Program-made: the position numbers and the translations under genes
Notes under the pieces: generated by a model
The model's input: only the letters and a program-made list of their open reading frames with translations
What the model was told of the DNA's origin: nothing
Database searches by the model: none
Assembly: GCA_019352875.1 (NCBI GenBank)
Contig: JAAAFW010000015.1
Coordinates: 1,404,583-1,468,582, forward strand
From: Pedobacter cryoconitis
Lineage (GTDB): Bacteria > Bacteroidota > Bacteroidia > Sphingobacteriales > Sphingobacteriaceae
Direction: 5' to 3'
DNA length: 64,000 nucleotides
In this document: positions 9,178 through 18,466 of the stretch, in pieces
Position numbering within the stretch: the stretch's first letter is position 1
How the letters are laid out: each line of letters begins with the position of its first letter

Positions 9178-10108
9178 GTTAGCGATATTAATTCCATATT
9201 TCAAGATAGACTATTTGGAGGAAACTATTAGTTCTCTGGCAAGTCAGACGAACAAGGATTTCACGCTGTACATCGGTAATGATCTTAGTTTCGACGATCC
9301 TTTACCAGTTATTCAAAAATACTTTCAACCACATCAGTATAAATATTATGATTACAAATATAATTTAGGGGCAAGGAATTTATCATTACAATGGGCTAGA
9401 ATATTAGAAAATGTGCAGGAAGAATGGTTTCAAATATTAGGAGACGATGATTTTGTCTCCCCTAATCTTGTAGAAGAGTTTTACAGCCACATACCGGGTA
9501 AAGAAAGTTTTATTAATGTTATTAAGTTTAAAAGTCAGCTATGTGATGGTAAAAGTAAGATTACTAAGCAGTTGTATGAAAGTTTTTCCACCGGTATTTA
9601 CGAGGTAGTAGACTTGATGATCATGAAATTCAGGGGCAGGTTAAATAGTAGTTTAAGTGAGCATATTTTTAAATTAAGTAAATATAGAGATATCGGATTT
9701 GCAGATTATCCAATAGGATGGCATACTGATGATATGCTGATACTACAAATGAGTAATTATAGATCTCTATTATTTGTCGCAGAGGCATCTGTTACTGTAA
9801 GGATTTACGACGGGAGTACGTCTGGTTCAGAAAATAATCTTCTGCTAAAACAAAAGGCTAGTAGACACTTTTTTTTGGATTTTATAAAGGTCCTCGATAA
9901 GTACAATTTTTCCCGCAAAAGAAAACAGGAGTTTCTTAAGGCCTTACTTCAACACAAAGAGATTTTAGGCATGGATTACCTGCGGAAAATTTATTATGAA
10001 AATGGATGGGTCGGACAAGTTGATTTTAAAAAATATCAGTTGAAGTGTTTTGTGAAGTATTGCTTTTCAGGTGTTTTTGGTAATGATGTTTGGAGACTAA
10101 AAAGTTAA
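9170..10108 (+). CDS. Glycosyltransferase family 2
   Basis: 312 aa. The N-terminal GT-A fold is clear: LAILIPYFKIDYLEETISSL, a nucleotide-binding GND and the metal-binding GDDD at 91-94. The C-terminal third is less conserved and has no membrane segment. It adds one sugar to the lipid-linked repeat unit in the cytoplasm. It overlaps the flippase gene by 8 bases, and the next glycosyltransferase starts 7 bases after its stop. Confidence 0.85.
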   Translation: MHKLAILIPYFKIDYLEETISSLASQTNKDFTLYIGNDLSFDDPLPVIQKYFQPHQYKYYDYKYNLGARNLSLQWARILENVQEEWFQILGDDDFVSPNLVEEFYSHIPGKESFINVIKFKSQLCDGKSKITKQLYESFSTGIYEVVDLMIMKFRGRLNSSLSEHIFKLSKYRDIGFADYPIGWHTDDMLILQMSNYRSLLFVAEASVTVRIYDGSTSGSENNLLLKQKASRHFFLDFIKVLDKYNFSRKRKQEFLKALLQHKEILGMDYLRKIYYENGWVGQVDFKKYQLKCFVKYCFSGVFGNDVWRLKS

Positions 10109-10115
10109 GCTGGAA

Positions 10116-11141
10116 ATGATTAAAGTTACTATTATAATTCCTGTATATAATGTCGAAAACTATATTGATAGATGTTTGAATTCGGTTATTCAACAAGATT
10201 ACCCTTTTATTGATTGTATTTTAGTTAATGATTTTAGTACTGATAAGAGTCTAGATATTCTTAATTTAATAATAGGAAATTATAAGGGTGATGTGAATTT
10301 CACAATTCTTAATCATCCTTCCAACAAAGGAGCTGCTGCATCCAGAAACCTTGGTATACGACATTCGGAAACAGATTATATATATTTTTTGGACAGCGAT
10401 GACGAAATTTATCCTGATACTATCTCAAATTTAGTTAACCGGGTTGAAAAATTCCCGGACGTAGATATTGTTCAGGGAGAAATGTATTGTGAAAACAAAA
10501 CATTGAATAAAATTTTGTCCATTAAAAATAAAAATTTCCCGAATTACACTAACGATTTAGAATGGTTAAGAAACTATTTCCTGTTAGATATTCCTGTTAG
10601 TCCCTGTAATAAATTGATTAATCTTAAGTTCCTCAAGGAAAATAAAATTTACTTTGAGGAAGGGGTCGTTCATGAGGATATACTATGGCGTTTTAATTTG
10701 GCAAGATTCGTTAATTCCATAGCATTCACAACAAGGGTTGGTTATAAATATAATTTTAATTCGGATTCCGTTATGGCCTCTCCTGAAAATGATATTAAAA
10801 GAATAGATTCTCAAATTTATGTAATAGCTTATATCTCAAGTCACTTGAGTAGTAAGTTCAGTTATGTAGAAAATCTAAGTCTGTTAAAGCAGTTTCATTA
10901 TGCAAAATTAATGGATGTACTTGTAGAAAATAATAAATACAGGAATTCTCTTCTGAAAGAGCAGATAGAAATAAAATTAAAAGATGCAGAGTTAAGCATA
11001 CTGTTTAAAATTTCTTATTTGATACTATCGTCTGATAATTTTTTTAAGTCTTTCTCCTGGCTATGGGATAAAAATATGGGTGTTTTATTTCGCATTGCGA
11101 AATACAAAACCAGATTAGCTCTTCACAAGACTAATGAATAA
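10116..11141 (+). CDS. Glycosyltransferase family 2
   Basis: 341 aa. It has the canonical GT2 start IIIPVYNVENYIDRCLNSV, the LVNDFSTD nucleotide-binding stretch and the DSDD metal-binding motif at 93-96. The C-terminal half carries helical receptor-specific sequence. It is a soluble or peripheral cytoplasmic transferase in repeat-unit assembly. This stretch (9.2-12 kb) is noticeably more AT-rich than the flanking export genes, which is common in serotype-specific parts of such loci. Confidence 0.85.
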   Translation: MIKVTIIIPVYNVENYIDRCLNSVIQQDYPFIDCILVNDFSTDKSLDILNLIIGNYKGDVNFTILNHPSNKGAAASRNLGIRHSETDYIYFLDSDDEIYPDTISNLVNRVEKFPDVDIVQGEMYCENKTLNKILSIKNKNFPNYTNDLEWLRNYFLLDIPVSPCNKLINLKFLKENKIYFEEGVVHEDILWRFNLARFVNSIAFTTRVGYKYNFNSDSVMASPENDIKRIDSQIYVIAYISSHLSSKFSYVENLSLLKQFHYAKLMDVLVENNKYRNSLLKEQIEIKLKDAELSILFKISYLILSSDNFFKSFSWLWDKNMGVLFRIAKYKTRLALHKTNE

Positions 11142-11201
11142 ATTGAGATATGGGTATAGCTGGTTAATTAATAGTTTTTTATAGGGTTAAATAGAATTAA
11201 A

Positions 11202-12092
11202 ATGAAAAGGAGTAGGATTAGTTTAATTTATTGGAGCGAGGATAATTTCGGAGACGCATTAAGTCCTGTGGTCATAGAAGAGCTTTCCGGTAATTTAACT
11301 CAACTTAAGCATGCCTATAAAAGTAAATTCAGGCGTTTTGTGAAAAGTATTATATACTTCTCTCCGAAAGAATTAAATACAATACTATTCCCATGGCAGG
11401 AAAATGTTCTTGGTGTCGGTTCTGTTATTTGTTGTGGAAATTCCAAATCAAAGGTATGGGGATCTGGTTTTATGAGTAATTCAGGAGATTTTCTGGGCGG
11501 ATCCGTTTTTGCAGTGAGAGGACCTTCTACTTCGAAACGGTTAGTAGAACAGGGATTTGATAAATGTGAGGTGTATGGCGATCCAGCCCTGTTATTACCT
11601 CTCTGGGAGGAGCCGGTAGAAAAAAAGACACATCAATTAGGGATTGTCCCACACTGGAAGGAAACTGATAAATTTATTGAGGAGTATGGTGATAAATATA
11701 AAATCATTGATTTAAGGACAAAAGACATTAAAAAGGTTATTACTGAGATAACCAGTTGTGAGTATATTTTGTCAACCTCATTACATGGAATTATAGTTGC
11801 TCATGCATACAATATACCCTCGTTATGGATAAAAAAGGGTTTTATCGAAACAGATGGATTTAAATTCGCAGATTATTTTGGATCGGTGGGGATTCCTGCC
11901 TACACGGGGTTTGAAGATATAGAAAGCATCTTGCTGAGTGACGCCAATTGGAAAGCTTTATTTCTGGATAATGAAGATAAAAGTTCTATTAGTATCGATT
12001 TAAATGAAATACAATTTGGTTTGCTAAAAGCATTTCCATTTTCGTTGAAAGACAAATATGAACAACTGCTTAAGAGGGGGAAATCCCTCTAG
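11202..12092 (+). CDS. Polysaccharide pyruvyl transferase family protein
   Basis: 296 aa. Hallmarks of the PS_pyruv_trans family are visible: the N-terminal WSEDNFGDALSP (the family's N-x-GD motif), AVRGPSTSKRL, the YGDPALLLP motif and the C-terminal STSLHGIIVAHAYNIP. Members move pyruvate from phosphoenolpyruvate onto a hexose as a ketal, giving the polymer a negative charge. The presence of this gene suggests an acidic, pyruvylated EPS. A 60-base gap precedes the gene. Confidence 0.85.
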   Translation: MKRSRISLIYWSEDNFGDALSPVVIEELSGNLTQLKHAYKSKFRRFVKSIIYFSPKELNTILFPWQENVLGVGSVICCGNSKSKVWGSGFMSNSGDFLGGSVFAVRGPSTSKRLVEQGFDKCEVYGDPALLLPLWEEPVEKKTHQLGIVPHWKETDKFIEEYGDKYKIIDLRTKDIKKVITEITSCEYILSTSLHGIIVAHAYNIPSLWIKKGFIETDGFKFADYFGSVGIPAYTGFEDIESILLSDANWKALFLDNEDKSSISIDLNEIQFGLLKAFPFSLKDKYEQLLKRGKSL

Positions 12093-12162
12093 ACCAGGTA
12101 AATATATATTCGGAATTTGAATATTATATTGAAAATTATGTTTGTCAAAAATAGAAAAAATT

Positions 12163-13101
12163 ATGTCTGACTATATAAGGAAAGAAGGTGTACCGATTGT
12201 TTTGGCGTTTACACCTAGTTATTTTATCCCGGCAGCTACATTTCTTAATTCCTTATTAGAGAATAGTGACTTGTCGGATTGTTATGATCTGATTTGCCTT
12301 CTGACCGAAGATTTACCGGAGGTTATGAAACGGGAATTAGAATGTTTGGGAGGTGAACGGATAGCGGTAACATATATGAATCTAGATGGTTATTTAAAGG
12401 AAATATATATTGATGACCGTTATACTGTAGCAGCTTCTTTTCGATTAATATTGCCTGATGTTTTACCTGGATATGATAAGGTATTATATATGGATTGCGA
12501 TATAATTGTCCGAAATAATATGGCTGAGCTCTACAGATCTTCAGACATGGGAGACCGATATCTTGCTGCCGTTCATGAAGCAACTTTGGATTTTCAAGAA
12601 AAAAATATAAAAGATTTAGGCTGTGAACCAGGTTATTACTTTAATTCTGGTGTGTTATTAATGAATTTAACATTGATGCGAAAAAATAATATGACAGAGA
12701 AGTTTCTGGAAGCTGCCCAGATAGAGGGTTTGGAGTTTCCGGATCAAGATGTATTAAATCAATTATGCAAAGGTAATGTTTTGGCTTTAGCTCCTCACTA
12801 CAACAGTATACGAACATTCTATCTGCCGAAATATAAAGCTGATTTTCTGAAAAGATACAATGAAGCTGATTGGGATGCTGTACAAAAACATGGAAATGTG
12901 CATTACACTGGTTCAAAGCCCTGGAATTCATTTACAGTTGAATTTGATGTGTGGTGGGAATCCTATTTCAATTTACCCAAAAGCATCAGGAGTTATGGAC
13001 AAATAAGTAAAAAGATGCTGATTTTTTCAAAAATGTATAAAACAAATATGGGCAAAAGACTTATTGATATGTTAAGGAACTTATATCGAAAAATTAAATA
13101 A
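12163..13101 (+). CDS. Glycosyltransferase family 8
   Basis: 312 aa from the ATG at 12163; a TTG at 12142 would add seven residues and cannot be excluded. The GT8 signature is clear: LYMDCDIIVRNN with the DCD metal site at 111-113, then YFNSGVLLMNL, the PDQDVLNQL segment and HYTGSKPW near the C-terminus. GT8 enzymes are retaining galactosyl- or glucosyltransferases of the LPS and capsule type. It is probably a cytoplasmic enzyme of repeat-unit assembly. Confidence 0.88.
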   Translation: MSDYIRKEGVPIVLAFTPSYFIPAATFLNSLLENSDLSDCYDLICLLTEDLPEVMKRELECLGGERIAVTYMNLDGYLKEIYIDDRYTVAASFRLILPDVLPGYDKVLYMDCDIIVRNNMAELYRSSDMGDRYLAAVHEATLDFQEKNIKDLGCEPGYYFNSGVLLMNLTLMRKNNMTEKFLEAAQIEGLEFPDQDVLNQLCKGNVLALAPHYNSIRTFYLPKYKADFLKRYNEADWDAVQKHGNVHYTGSKPWNSFTVEFDVWWESYFNLPKSIRSYGQISKKMLIFSKMYKTNMGKRLIDMLRNLYRKIK

Positions 13102-13109
13102 GACGGATT

Positions 13110-13982
13110 ATGAAACATGCTTACTTAATTATTGCCCATAATCAATTTTCTATATTACAACGGTTGCTTTCATGTTTGGATGACAGACGTAATGACATTT
13201 ATATACACTTTGATAAAAAGGTAAAGAAAATTCCAGTATTGAAAGTGCTTTATTCCAGATTATTTGTATTGGATGAGCGGGCCGATGTGAGGTGGGCAGA
13301 TGTTTCTCAGATACAATCTGAGTTTATTTTGTTTCAAGCTGCTTTTAACAATGGTCCGTATGCGTACTATCATACATTATCTGGCGTAGATATGCCGCTT
13401 AAATCTCAAAATGAGATTCATGATTTTCTTAAATCTCACGATGGTAAAGAGTTTATTGGTTATACTCAGGGTGATATTAGTAAAGAAATAGATCGAAAGG
13501 TAAAAAGATATCACCTTTTTTCCCGTTTTTTTAGAGCAGATAGCACCTATTTTTTCTCTCTGTTCAGATTATTGAGATTTGCCTTGCTTCGCTTTCAGTA
13601 TCTATTTATAATTCAGCGCCATAGAGGTGTTGATTTTAAAAAGGGTACATCCTGGGTAAGTGTGACGCAGACATTTGTCGAATTTTTACTGCCACACTAC
13701 AAGGAGGTAATGAAAATGTATAAGTATACTTTTTGTGCAGACGAGATCTTTTTGCAGACAATTTGTTGGAATTCTTTATTTCGTGATAGGTTGTACGACC
13801 CTAATAATGAAGGTCGCGGCAGTATGCGTATGATAGGCTGGAGAAATAATCAGCTAGTAGATTGGGAAGATAAGGATTTCGATATTTTAATGAACTCGGA
13901 TGCGTTGTTTGCCAGAAAATTTGATACTAAACATATAGAAGTTGTTGATAGAATACTGAAAAAGATAACGTCTTATGATTGA
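13110..13982 (+). CDS. Core-2/I-branching (GT14) glycosyltransferase
   Basis: 290 aa. The start MKHAYLIIAHNQFSILQRLL, HTLSGVDMPLKSQNEI, KGTSWVSVT and CADEIFLQTI are the usual conserved blocks of the bacterial branch of beta-1,6-N-acetylglucosaminyl or xylosyl transferases (DUF-type GT14). It may make a branch in the repeat unit. The stop overlaps the acyltransferase start by 8 bases, indicating tight coupling. Confidence 0.85.
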   Translation: MKHAYLIIAHNQFSILQRLLSCLDDRRNDIYIHFDKKVKKIPVLKVLYSRLFVLDERADVRWADVSQIQSEFILFQAAFNNGPYAYYHTLSGVDMPLKSQNEIHDFLKSHDGKEFIGYTQGDISKEIDRKVKRYHLFSRFFRADSTYFFSLFRLLRFALLRFQYLFIIQRHRGVDFKKGTSWVSVTQTFVEFLLPHYKEVMKMYKYTFCADEIFLQTICWNSLFRDRLYDPNNEGRGSMRMIGWRNNQLVDWEDKDFDILMNSDALFARKFDTKHIEVVDRILKKITSYD

Positions 13983-15087
13983 AAAAGTAACTAACAAGAC
14001 AAATTTTGAAGCGATTGAAGTACTCCGTTTTCCACTGATGATATTAGTAGTTTTTGTCCACGTCATTCCTGTTAACTTATATTCTATGCAACCATATTGG
14101 AGGACAAATAGCGCATATGTATTAGTTTCCGAGCTAATATCTCGTCATTTAGGTCAAATAGCTGTACCCTGTTTTTTTCTGTTTTCAGGTTATTTCTTCT
14201 TTCTAAAAATATACACATTTGATGTCCAGATTTACGCTGCACAAATAGTTAAACGTTTGAGGACCCTGCTTATTCCTTACCTATTATTGAATATAATTTT
14301 TGTTCTCATTGTACTATTGAAAAATTTTGTTTTCGGGAAGTTAGGTATGGCTCAGGATGAGTTATATTTCAGTATACAGCGCGCGTCTTTTTATGAAATA
14401 TTTTGGGGAGGACCTTTCTTATTTCCATTATGGTATCTCCGTGATTTGATTTGTATGATGGTGCTATCGCCAGTTTTCTATTTCTTCCTTAAATACGGTA
14501 AGGGCTTAGCATTGTCTCTGATTATCGTGGGATATTTAACGACATGGGAATTAAATATTACTGGGTTGAGTAGTACAGCTTTCCTGTTTTTTGGAACAGG
14601 CGCATTTATGGGAATATTTAAGTATGATTTGACGATGTTGGGAGCAAGATATAAAGGATGTAAATTTCTTATTTCGGCACTTTTTCTTGGGATGGTAAGT
14701 TATTTTACTGCGACGCCTTACTATGAATACTTGATACGTTTTTTTATCATTTCCGGAGTTATTTCGGCCTTATGTATTGGTAATATGTTACTCAAAACGA
14801 AAAAAGTGAAGTTTTATTTATCAGCATTGTCCTCTTCGGTTTTCTTTATTTATGCTATCCACGAAATGTACATCATAAACTGGTTGAAGGGAGGTTTTGC
14901 TAAGTTGCCTATGGCAAATAATGAGTGGGGAAAATTTATAGCCTATTTTACTATTCCTATTGTCTGTCTTATAGTCTGTTTGTGTCTTTATAGACTAATG
15001 CGGAGGTTTCTTCCTAACTTATTAGCTATTTTAATAGGTGGGAGAATGATTGTTAAATCTGTAAAAATTAATTTACATGGTGTCTGA
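13975..15087 (+). CDS. Acyltransferase family 3 membrane protein
   Basis: 370 aa with about ten membrane helices. The N-terminal block EAIEVLRFPLMILVVFVHVI carries the family's R and H (the acyltransferase-3 RxxA/VxxxH region), followed by a FFLFSGYFFF segment. These proteins O-acetylate or O-succinylate sugars on the polysaccharide using cytoplasmic acyl-CoA. It overlaps both neighbours (8 bases upstream, 11 bases downstream) and so is probably translated together with the GT14 and GT2 genes. Confidence 0.85.
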   Translation: MIEKVTNKTNFEAIEVLRFPLMILVVFVHVIPVNLYSMQPYWRTNSAYVLVSELISRHLGQIAVPCFFLFSGYFFFLKIYTFDVQIYAAQIVKRLRTLLIPYLLLNIIFVLIVLLKNFVFGKLGMAQDELYFSIQRASFYEIFWGGPFLFPLWYLRDLICMMVLSPVFYFFLKYGKGLALSLIIVGYLTTWELNITGLSSTAFLFFGTGAFMGIFKYDLTMLGARYKGCKFLISALFLGMVSYFTATPYYEYLIRFFIISGVISALCIGNMLLKTKKVKFYLSALSSSVFFIYAIHEMYIINWLKGGFAKLPMANNEWGKFIAYFTIPIVCLIVCLCLYRLMRRFLPNLLAILIGGRMIVKSVKINLHGV

Positions 15088-16072
15088 ACCATTAGTGTCT
15101 GTAATAATTCCTGTTTACAATGCAGAGAATACACTTCATATTGCCTTGGAATCTCTAAAAAAACAGACTTATCCACAATTGGAAATCATAATTGTAAACG
15201 ATAGTTCTACAGATAATACTTTAAATGTAATTGAGGGGTATATTCCGGTTTTTGAAAATAAGGGAATGCGGATAAAGGTTATTAGTCATGAACAAAATCG
15301 TGGGGTTGCTACTACAAGAAATACCGCGATTGAGCACGTGACAGGAGAATTTATTTATTTTTTGGATGCCGATGATCGTATTGAATCTAATGCCATTGAA
15401 CTTTTGGTGGAAGAGGCGATCTTGAAAAACGCAGATATTGTAGGCTGCAATTGGTTTCTAACATTCGAAAAGAATGAACGGAAAATGAATCAGCCTTCTT
15501 TTAATGAGCCAAAAGAGGCGATTCAAAAGATGCTTAATGGAACTATGCGTTGGAACTTATGGTTATTTATGGTACGTAAGTCTTTGTACATTAATCATCA
15601 AATTCGCTTTATTCCAGGAATGAATATGGGTGAAGATTTAACAGTAATGATTAAACTGTTTGTACACGCTTCCAGTGTGACTTATTTAAATAAAGCTTTG
15701 TACCATTATGGACAATCTAATGACCAATCATTAACGAAAATTTATTCAGATGTCCATATTCTGGAGGTGTCGACTAATGTAAAAGAGGTGGAACAGTACT
15801 TATTTATTCATGGCTTCTTAGATCAATTAGGTAACAGCATGGATTTTCTGAAATTGAATATTAAACTTCCACTTTTGATTTCGGACGATGAGGAGCGGTA
15901 TCGAACCTGGTTAGACTGGTTTCCAGAAAGTAATGATAAGGTTATGATTAATAAAGCACTCCCGTTTCGAACCCGATTTATACAATGGTTAGCCGTCAGG
16001 GAGCAGTTTTGGGCAATTAAGTTGTATTACCGTATAGTGATAAGTTTTATTTACGGTAGAGTTTACAGATAG
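15077..16072 (+). CDS. Glycosyltransferase family 2
   Basis: 331 aa. It has the GT2 start VSVIIPVYNAENTLHIALES, the IIVNDSSTDNTL nucleotide-binding loop and the LDADD metal motif at 96-100. The remaining 200 residues have no membrane anchor. It adds a sugar to the repeat unit. The gene overlaps the acyltransferase by 11 bases and abuts the polymerase gene. Confidence 0.87.
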   Translation: MVSEPLVSVIIPVYNAENTLHIALESLKKQTYPQLEIIIVNDSSTDNTLNVIEGYIPVFENKGMRIKVISHEQNRGVATTRNTAIEHVTGEFIYFLDADDRIESNAIELLVEEAILKNADIVGCNWFLTFEKNERKMNQPSFNEPKEAIQKMLNGTMRWNLWLFMVRKSLYINHQIRFIPGMNMGEDLTVMIKLFVHASSVTYLNKALYHYGQSNDQSLTKIYSDVHILEVSTNVKEVEQYLFIHGFLDQLGNSMDFLKLNIKLPLLISDDEERYRTWLDWFPESNDKVMINKALPFRTRFIQWLAVREQFWAIKLYYRIVISFIYGRVYR

Positions 16073-17361
16073 TGATTATGGGACATATTTTAAAAATTTT
16101 CGCAATCGGACTTGTTGTTAGTTTATTTTATTTTTCTTTTGGATTTACTTTTTTACCTTCGGGTATTAATACTAAAATGATCCTTGCTCTGTTTGGTTTG
16201 CTAACCGCATCCTACCACGCTATTCAAAACAGATCTTTAAAAGTAAGCCGACCGTTATTAGGTGCTGTCGGATTTGTCATTTTATTCTCAATAATTTGTT
16301 TTGTTTCTGTGGACTACCGTCATACGAACGATTTTTCTTATGCAACTTATTTTGTAAGTTTTGCCGTTTGGATTTTTTCCGCATATACAGTTTGCACATT
16401 GGTCCGATGGGGACATGGTACTGTCAATATATCGCTTATAGCTTTCCACCTAACCGGGGCCTGTTTTGTCCAGTGTATTTTGGCCCTGTTAATTGATTCG
16501 AGTCCTGATTTTCAGATATGGGTGAATCGATATATTGATCAGGGGCAAGATTTTCTTTTGGAAGTCAACCGCCTGTACGGTATTGGCGCTTCCTTGGATA
16601 ATGCAGGGGTACGGTTTTCTATAGTATTGATTATGATAGCTGGAGTTCTTTCTAATGAAGAGGCTGTGCGAAACAGCCGATTGAAAATTGTAATGCTGCT
16701 AACTGGATTTTTCACGATTATTGTTATTGGCAATATGATGTCCCGTACTACGTCAATAGGAACTGGTTTGGCACTATTATACTTTATGTGGAATACTGGA
16801 ATTTTCCGAATGGTTATCAAATCTGATTTTTTCAAATTTCATTTTATTTTTGGATTCATGTTTGTTCTGGCGTTATTGGTTACTGCTTACTTCTACCAAG
16901 TTGATAGTGTTTTCCATGATCAGATTAGATTCGCCTTTGAGGGGTTCTTCAACTGGATAGAGAAGGGGGAATGGCGTACCGATTCAACCGATAAACTAAA
17001 TAACAATATGTGGGTTTGGCCGACTGATTTGAATACATGGATTATCGGGACGGGATTGTTCGATAATTGGATATTCGGCACCGATATAGGTTACTGTCGC
17101 TTTATATTATATTGTGGGTTAACTGGATTTAGTGTTTTTGCGTTGTTCTTTGTATACAACGCGGCAGTATTTGCAACAAAATATCGACAATACCGGGGCA
17201 TGTTTTTCTTTTTTCTAGTCCTTACATTCATCATCTGGATCAAAGTTTCCACGGATATTTTTCTGATTTATGCATTGTTTTATTGCATGGATATGTTGAG
17301 TAATAATAAAGTCTTAAACCCAAAAAATGAAAATCGTTTATTGTATAGTCGGTACGTTTAG
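16072..17361 (+). CDS. Wzy-like O-antigen/EPS polymerase (membrane protein)
   Basis: 429 aa with about 11-12 hydrophobic segments and a large periplasmic stretch rich in Trp and Asp around residues 270-330 (FNWIEKGEWRTDSTD). No motif names the family, as is usual for Wzy proteins. The assignment rests on topology and on being the only unassigned polytopic protein in a locus that has Wzx, Wza and Wzc. The start may be GTG at 16072 or ATG at 16078. The next glycosyltransferase start lies 35 bases inside its 3' end. Confidence 0.65.
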   Translation: MIMGHILKIFAIGLVVSLFYFSFGFTFLPSGINTKMILALFGLLTASYHAIQNRSLKVSRPLLGAVGFVILFSIICFVSVDYRHTNDFSYATYFVSFAVWIFSAYTVCTLVRWGHGTVNISLIAFHLTGACFVQCILALLIDSSPDFQIWVNRYIDQGQDFLLEVNRLYGIGASLDNAGVRFSIVLIMIAGVLSNEEAVRNSRLKIVMLLTGFFTIIVIGNMMSRTTSIGTGLALLYFMWNTGIFRMVIKSDFFKFHFIFGFMFVLALLVTAYFYQVDSVFHDQIRFAFEGFFNWIEKGEWRTDSTDKLNNNMWVWPTDLNTWIIGTGLFDNWIFGTDIGYCRFILYCGLTGFSVFALFFVYNAAVFATKYRQYRGMFFFFLVLTFIIWIKVSTDIFLIYALFYCMDMLSNNKVLNPKNENRLLYSRYV

Positions 17362-18460
17362 TTCAGGAGGAATGGAGCGGGTGCTAGCTAATAAGGCGAA
17401 TTATCTGTCCAGACAAGGACATGAATTGGTCATTATAACCACCGATCAGCGAGATAGAAAATCTTATTTTGAACTGCATAATAATATAGTTCAGTATGAT
17501 TTAGGAATAAATTATACCGATACAATGAATAAGGGTGTTTTACGCAAAATATTGGCTTATTCGGCAAAGCAAAGGAACCATCGGCAAAAATTATCGGGAT
17601 TACTGTTACGTCTAAGAGCTGATATTGTGATTTCCATGTTTGATCACGATGCTTCTTTTTTGTTTAAGCTAAAAGATGGCAGTAGAAAGATTCTGGAGAT
17701 TCATTTTTCCCGTTACAAGCGCTTGCAATACGACCGGAAAGGTTTATGGAAGCTGATTGACCAATTCCGTAGCCGGAAAGATCTGCATACGGCTAAAAAA
17801 TATGACAGCTTCGTTGTATTGACTCATGAGGATAAAGAATATTGGGGAGATTTGCCTAATATAACTGTAATTCCAAACGCAAATAGCTTCATTCCTCAGA
17901 CACGTGCCGGTCTTCTTGAAAAGAAGGTAATAGCGGTGGGACGATACGATTATCAGAAAGGATTTGACGAGTTAATCAAGGCCTGGACGCACGTGTATAA
18001 AATGCATCCTGAGTGGTCGCTTTCAATTTTCGGACATGGACCATTGGCGGAGACATTGCAATCGTCGATTCAAACTCTGGGATTGCAGGATGTCGTGCAT
18101 TTGTGTGTCCCAGTCAAGAATATCGAAAAGGAATATGTGTCGAGTTCTATTCTCGTTATGACCTCACGTTACGAAGGTTTGCCTATGGCCCTTCTGGAAG
18201 GGCAGGTTTGTGGTTTGCCTTTAGTATCCTATGCTTGTAAATGTGGGCCAAATGATATTATTCAGGAGGGTAGAAATGGCTTTTTGTTAGCTGAAGGAGA
18301 TCAGGAGGGGCTGGCCAGCAAATTAGTCGTTTTAATGGATGATGCTGTACTGCGGAAACAGATGGGATGTGCCTCGGCTGAACTATCTGAAAACTATTCC
18401 GAAGAACCTATTATGAAACAATGGTTGGCACTGTTTAAACAGTTAACCGAAAATATTTAA
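17327..18460 (+). CDS. Glycosyltransferase family 4
   Basis: 377 aa GT-B protein. The N-terminal glycine motif TFSSGGMERVLANKA and the C-terminal donor-binding block SRYEGLPMALLEGQVCGLPL (E-x7-E type) are typical of GT4. The sugar donor cannot be predicted. The start ATG lies inside the 3' end of the polymerase gene in another frame. It is one of three consecutive GT4-type genes. Confidence 0.88.
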   Translation: MKIVYCIVGTFSSGGMERVLANKANYLSRQGHELVIITTDQRDRKSYFELHNNIVQYDLGINYTDTMNKGVLRKILAYSAKQRNHRQKLSGLLLRLRADIVISMFDHDASFLFKLKDGSRKILEIHFSRYKRLQYDRKGLWKLIDQFRSRKDLHTAKKYDSFVVLTHEDKEYWGDLPNITVIPNANSFIPQTRAGLLEKKVIAVGRYDYQKGFDELIKAWTHVYKMHPEWSLSIFGHGPLAETLQSSIQTLGLQDVVHLCVPVKNIEKEYVSSSILVMTSRYEGLPMALLEGQVCGLPLVSYACKCGPNDIIQEGRNGFLLAEGDQEGLASKLVVLMDDAVLRKQMGCASAELSENYSEEPIMKQWLALFKQLTENI

Positions 18461-18466
18461 TATTTA

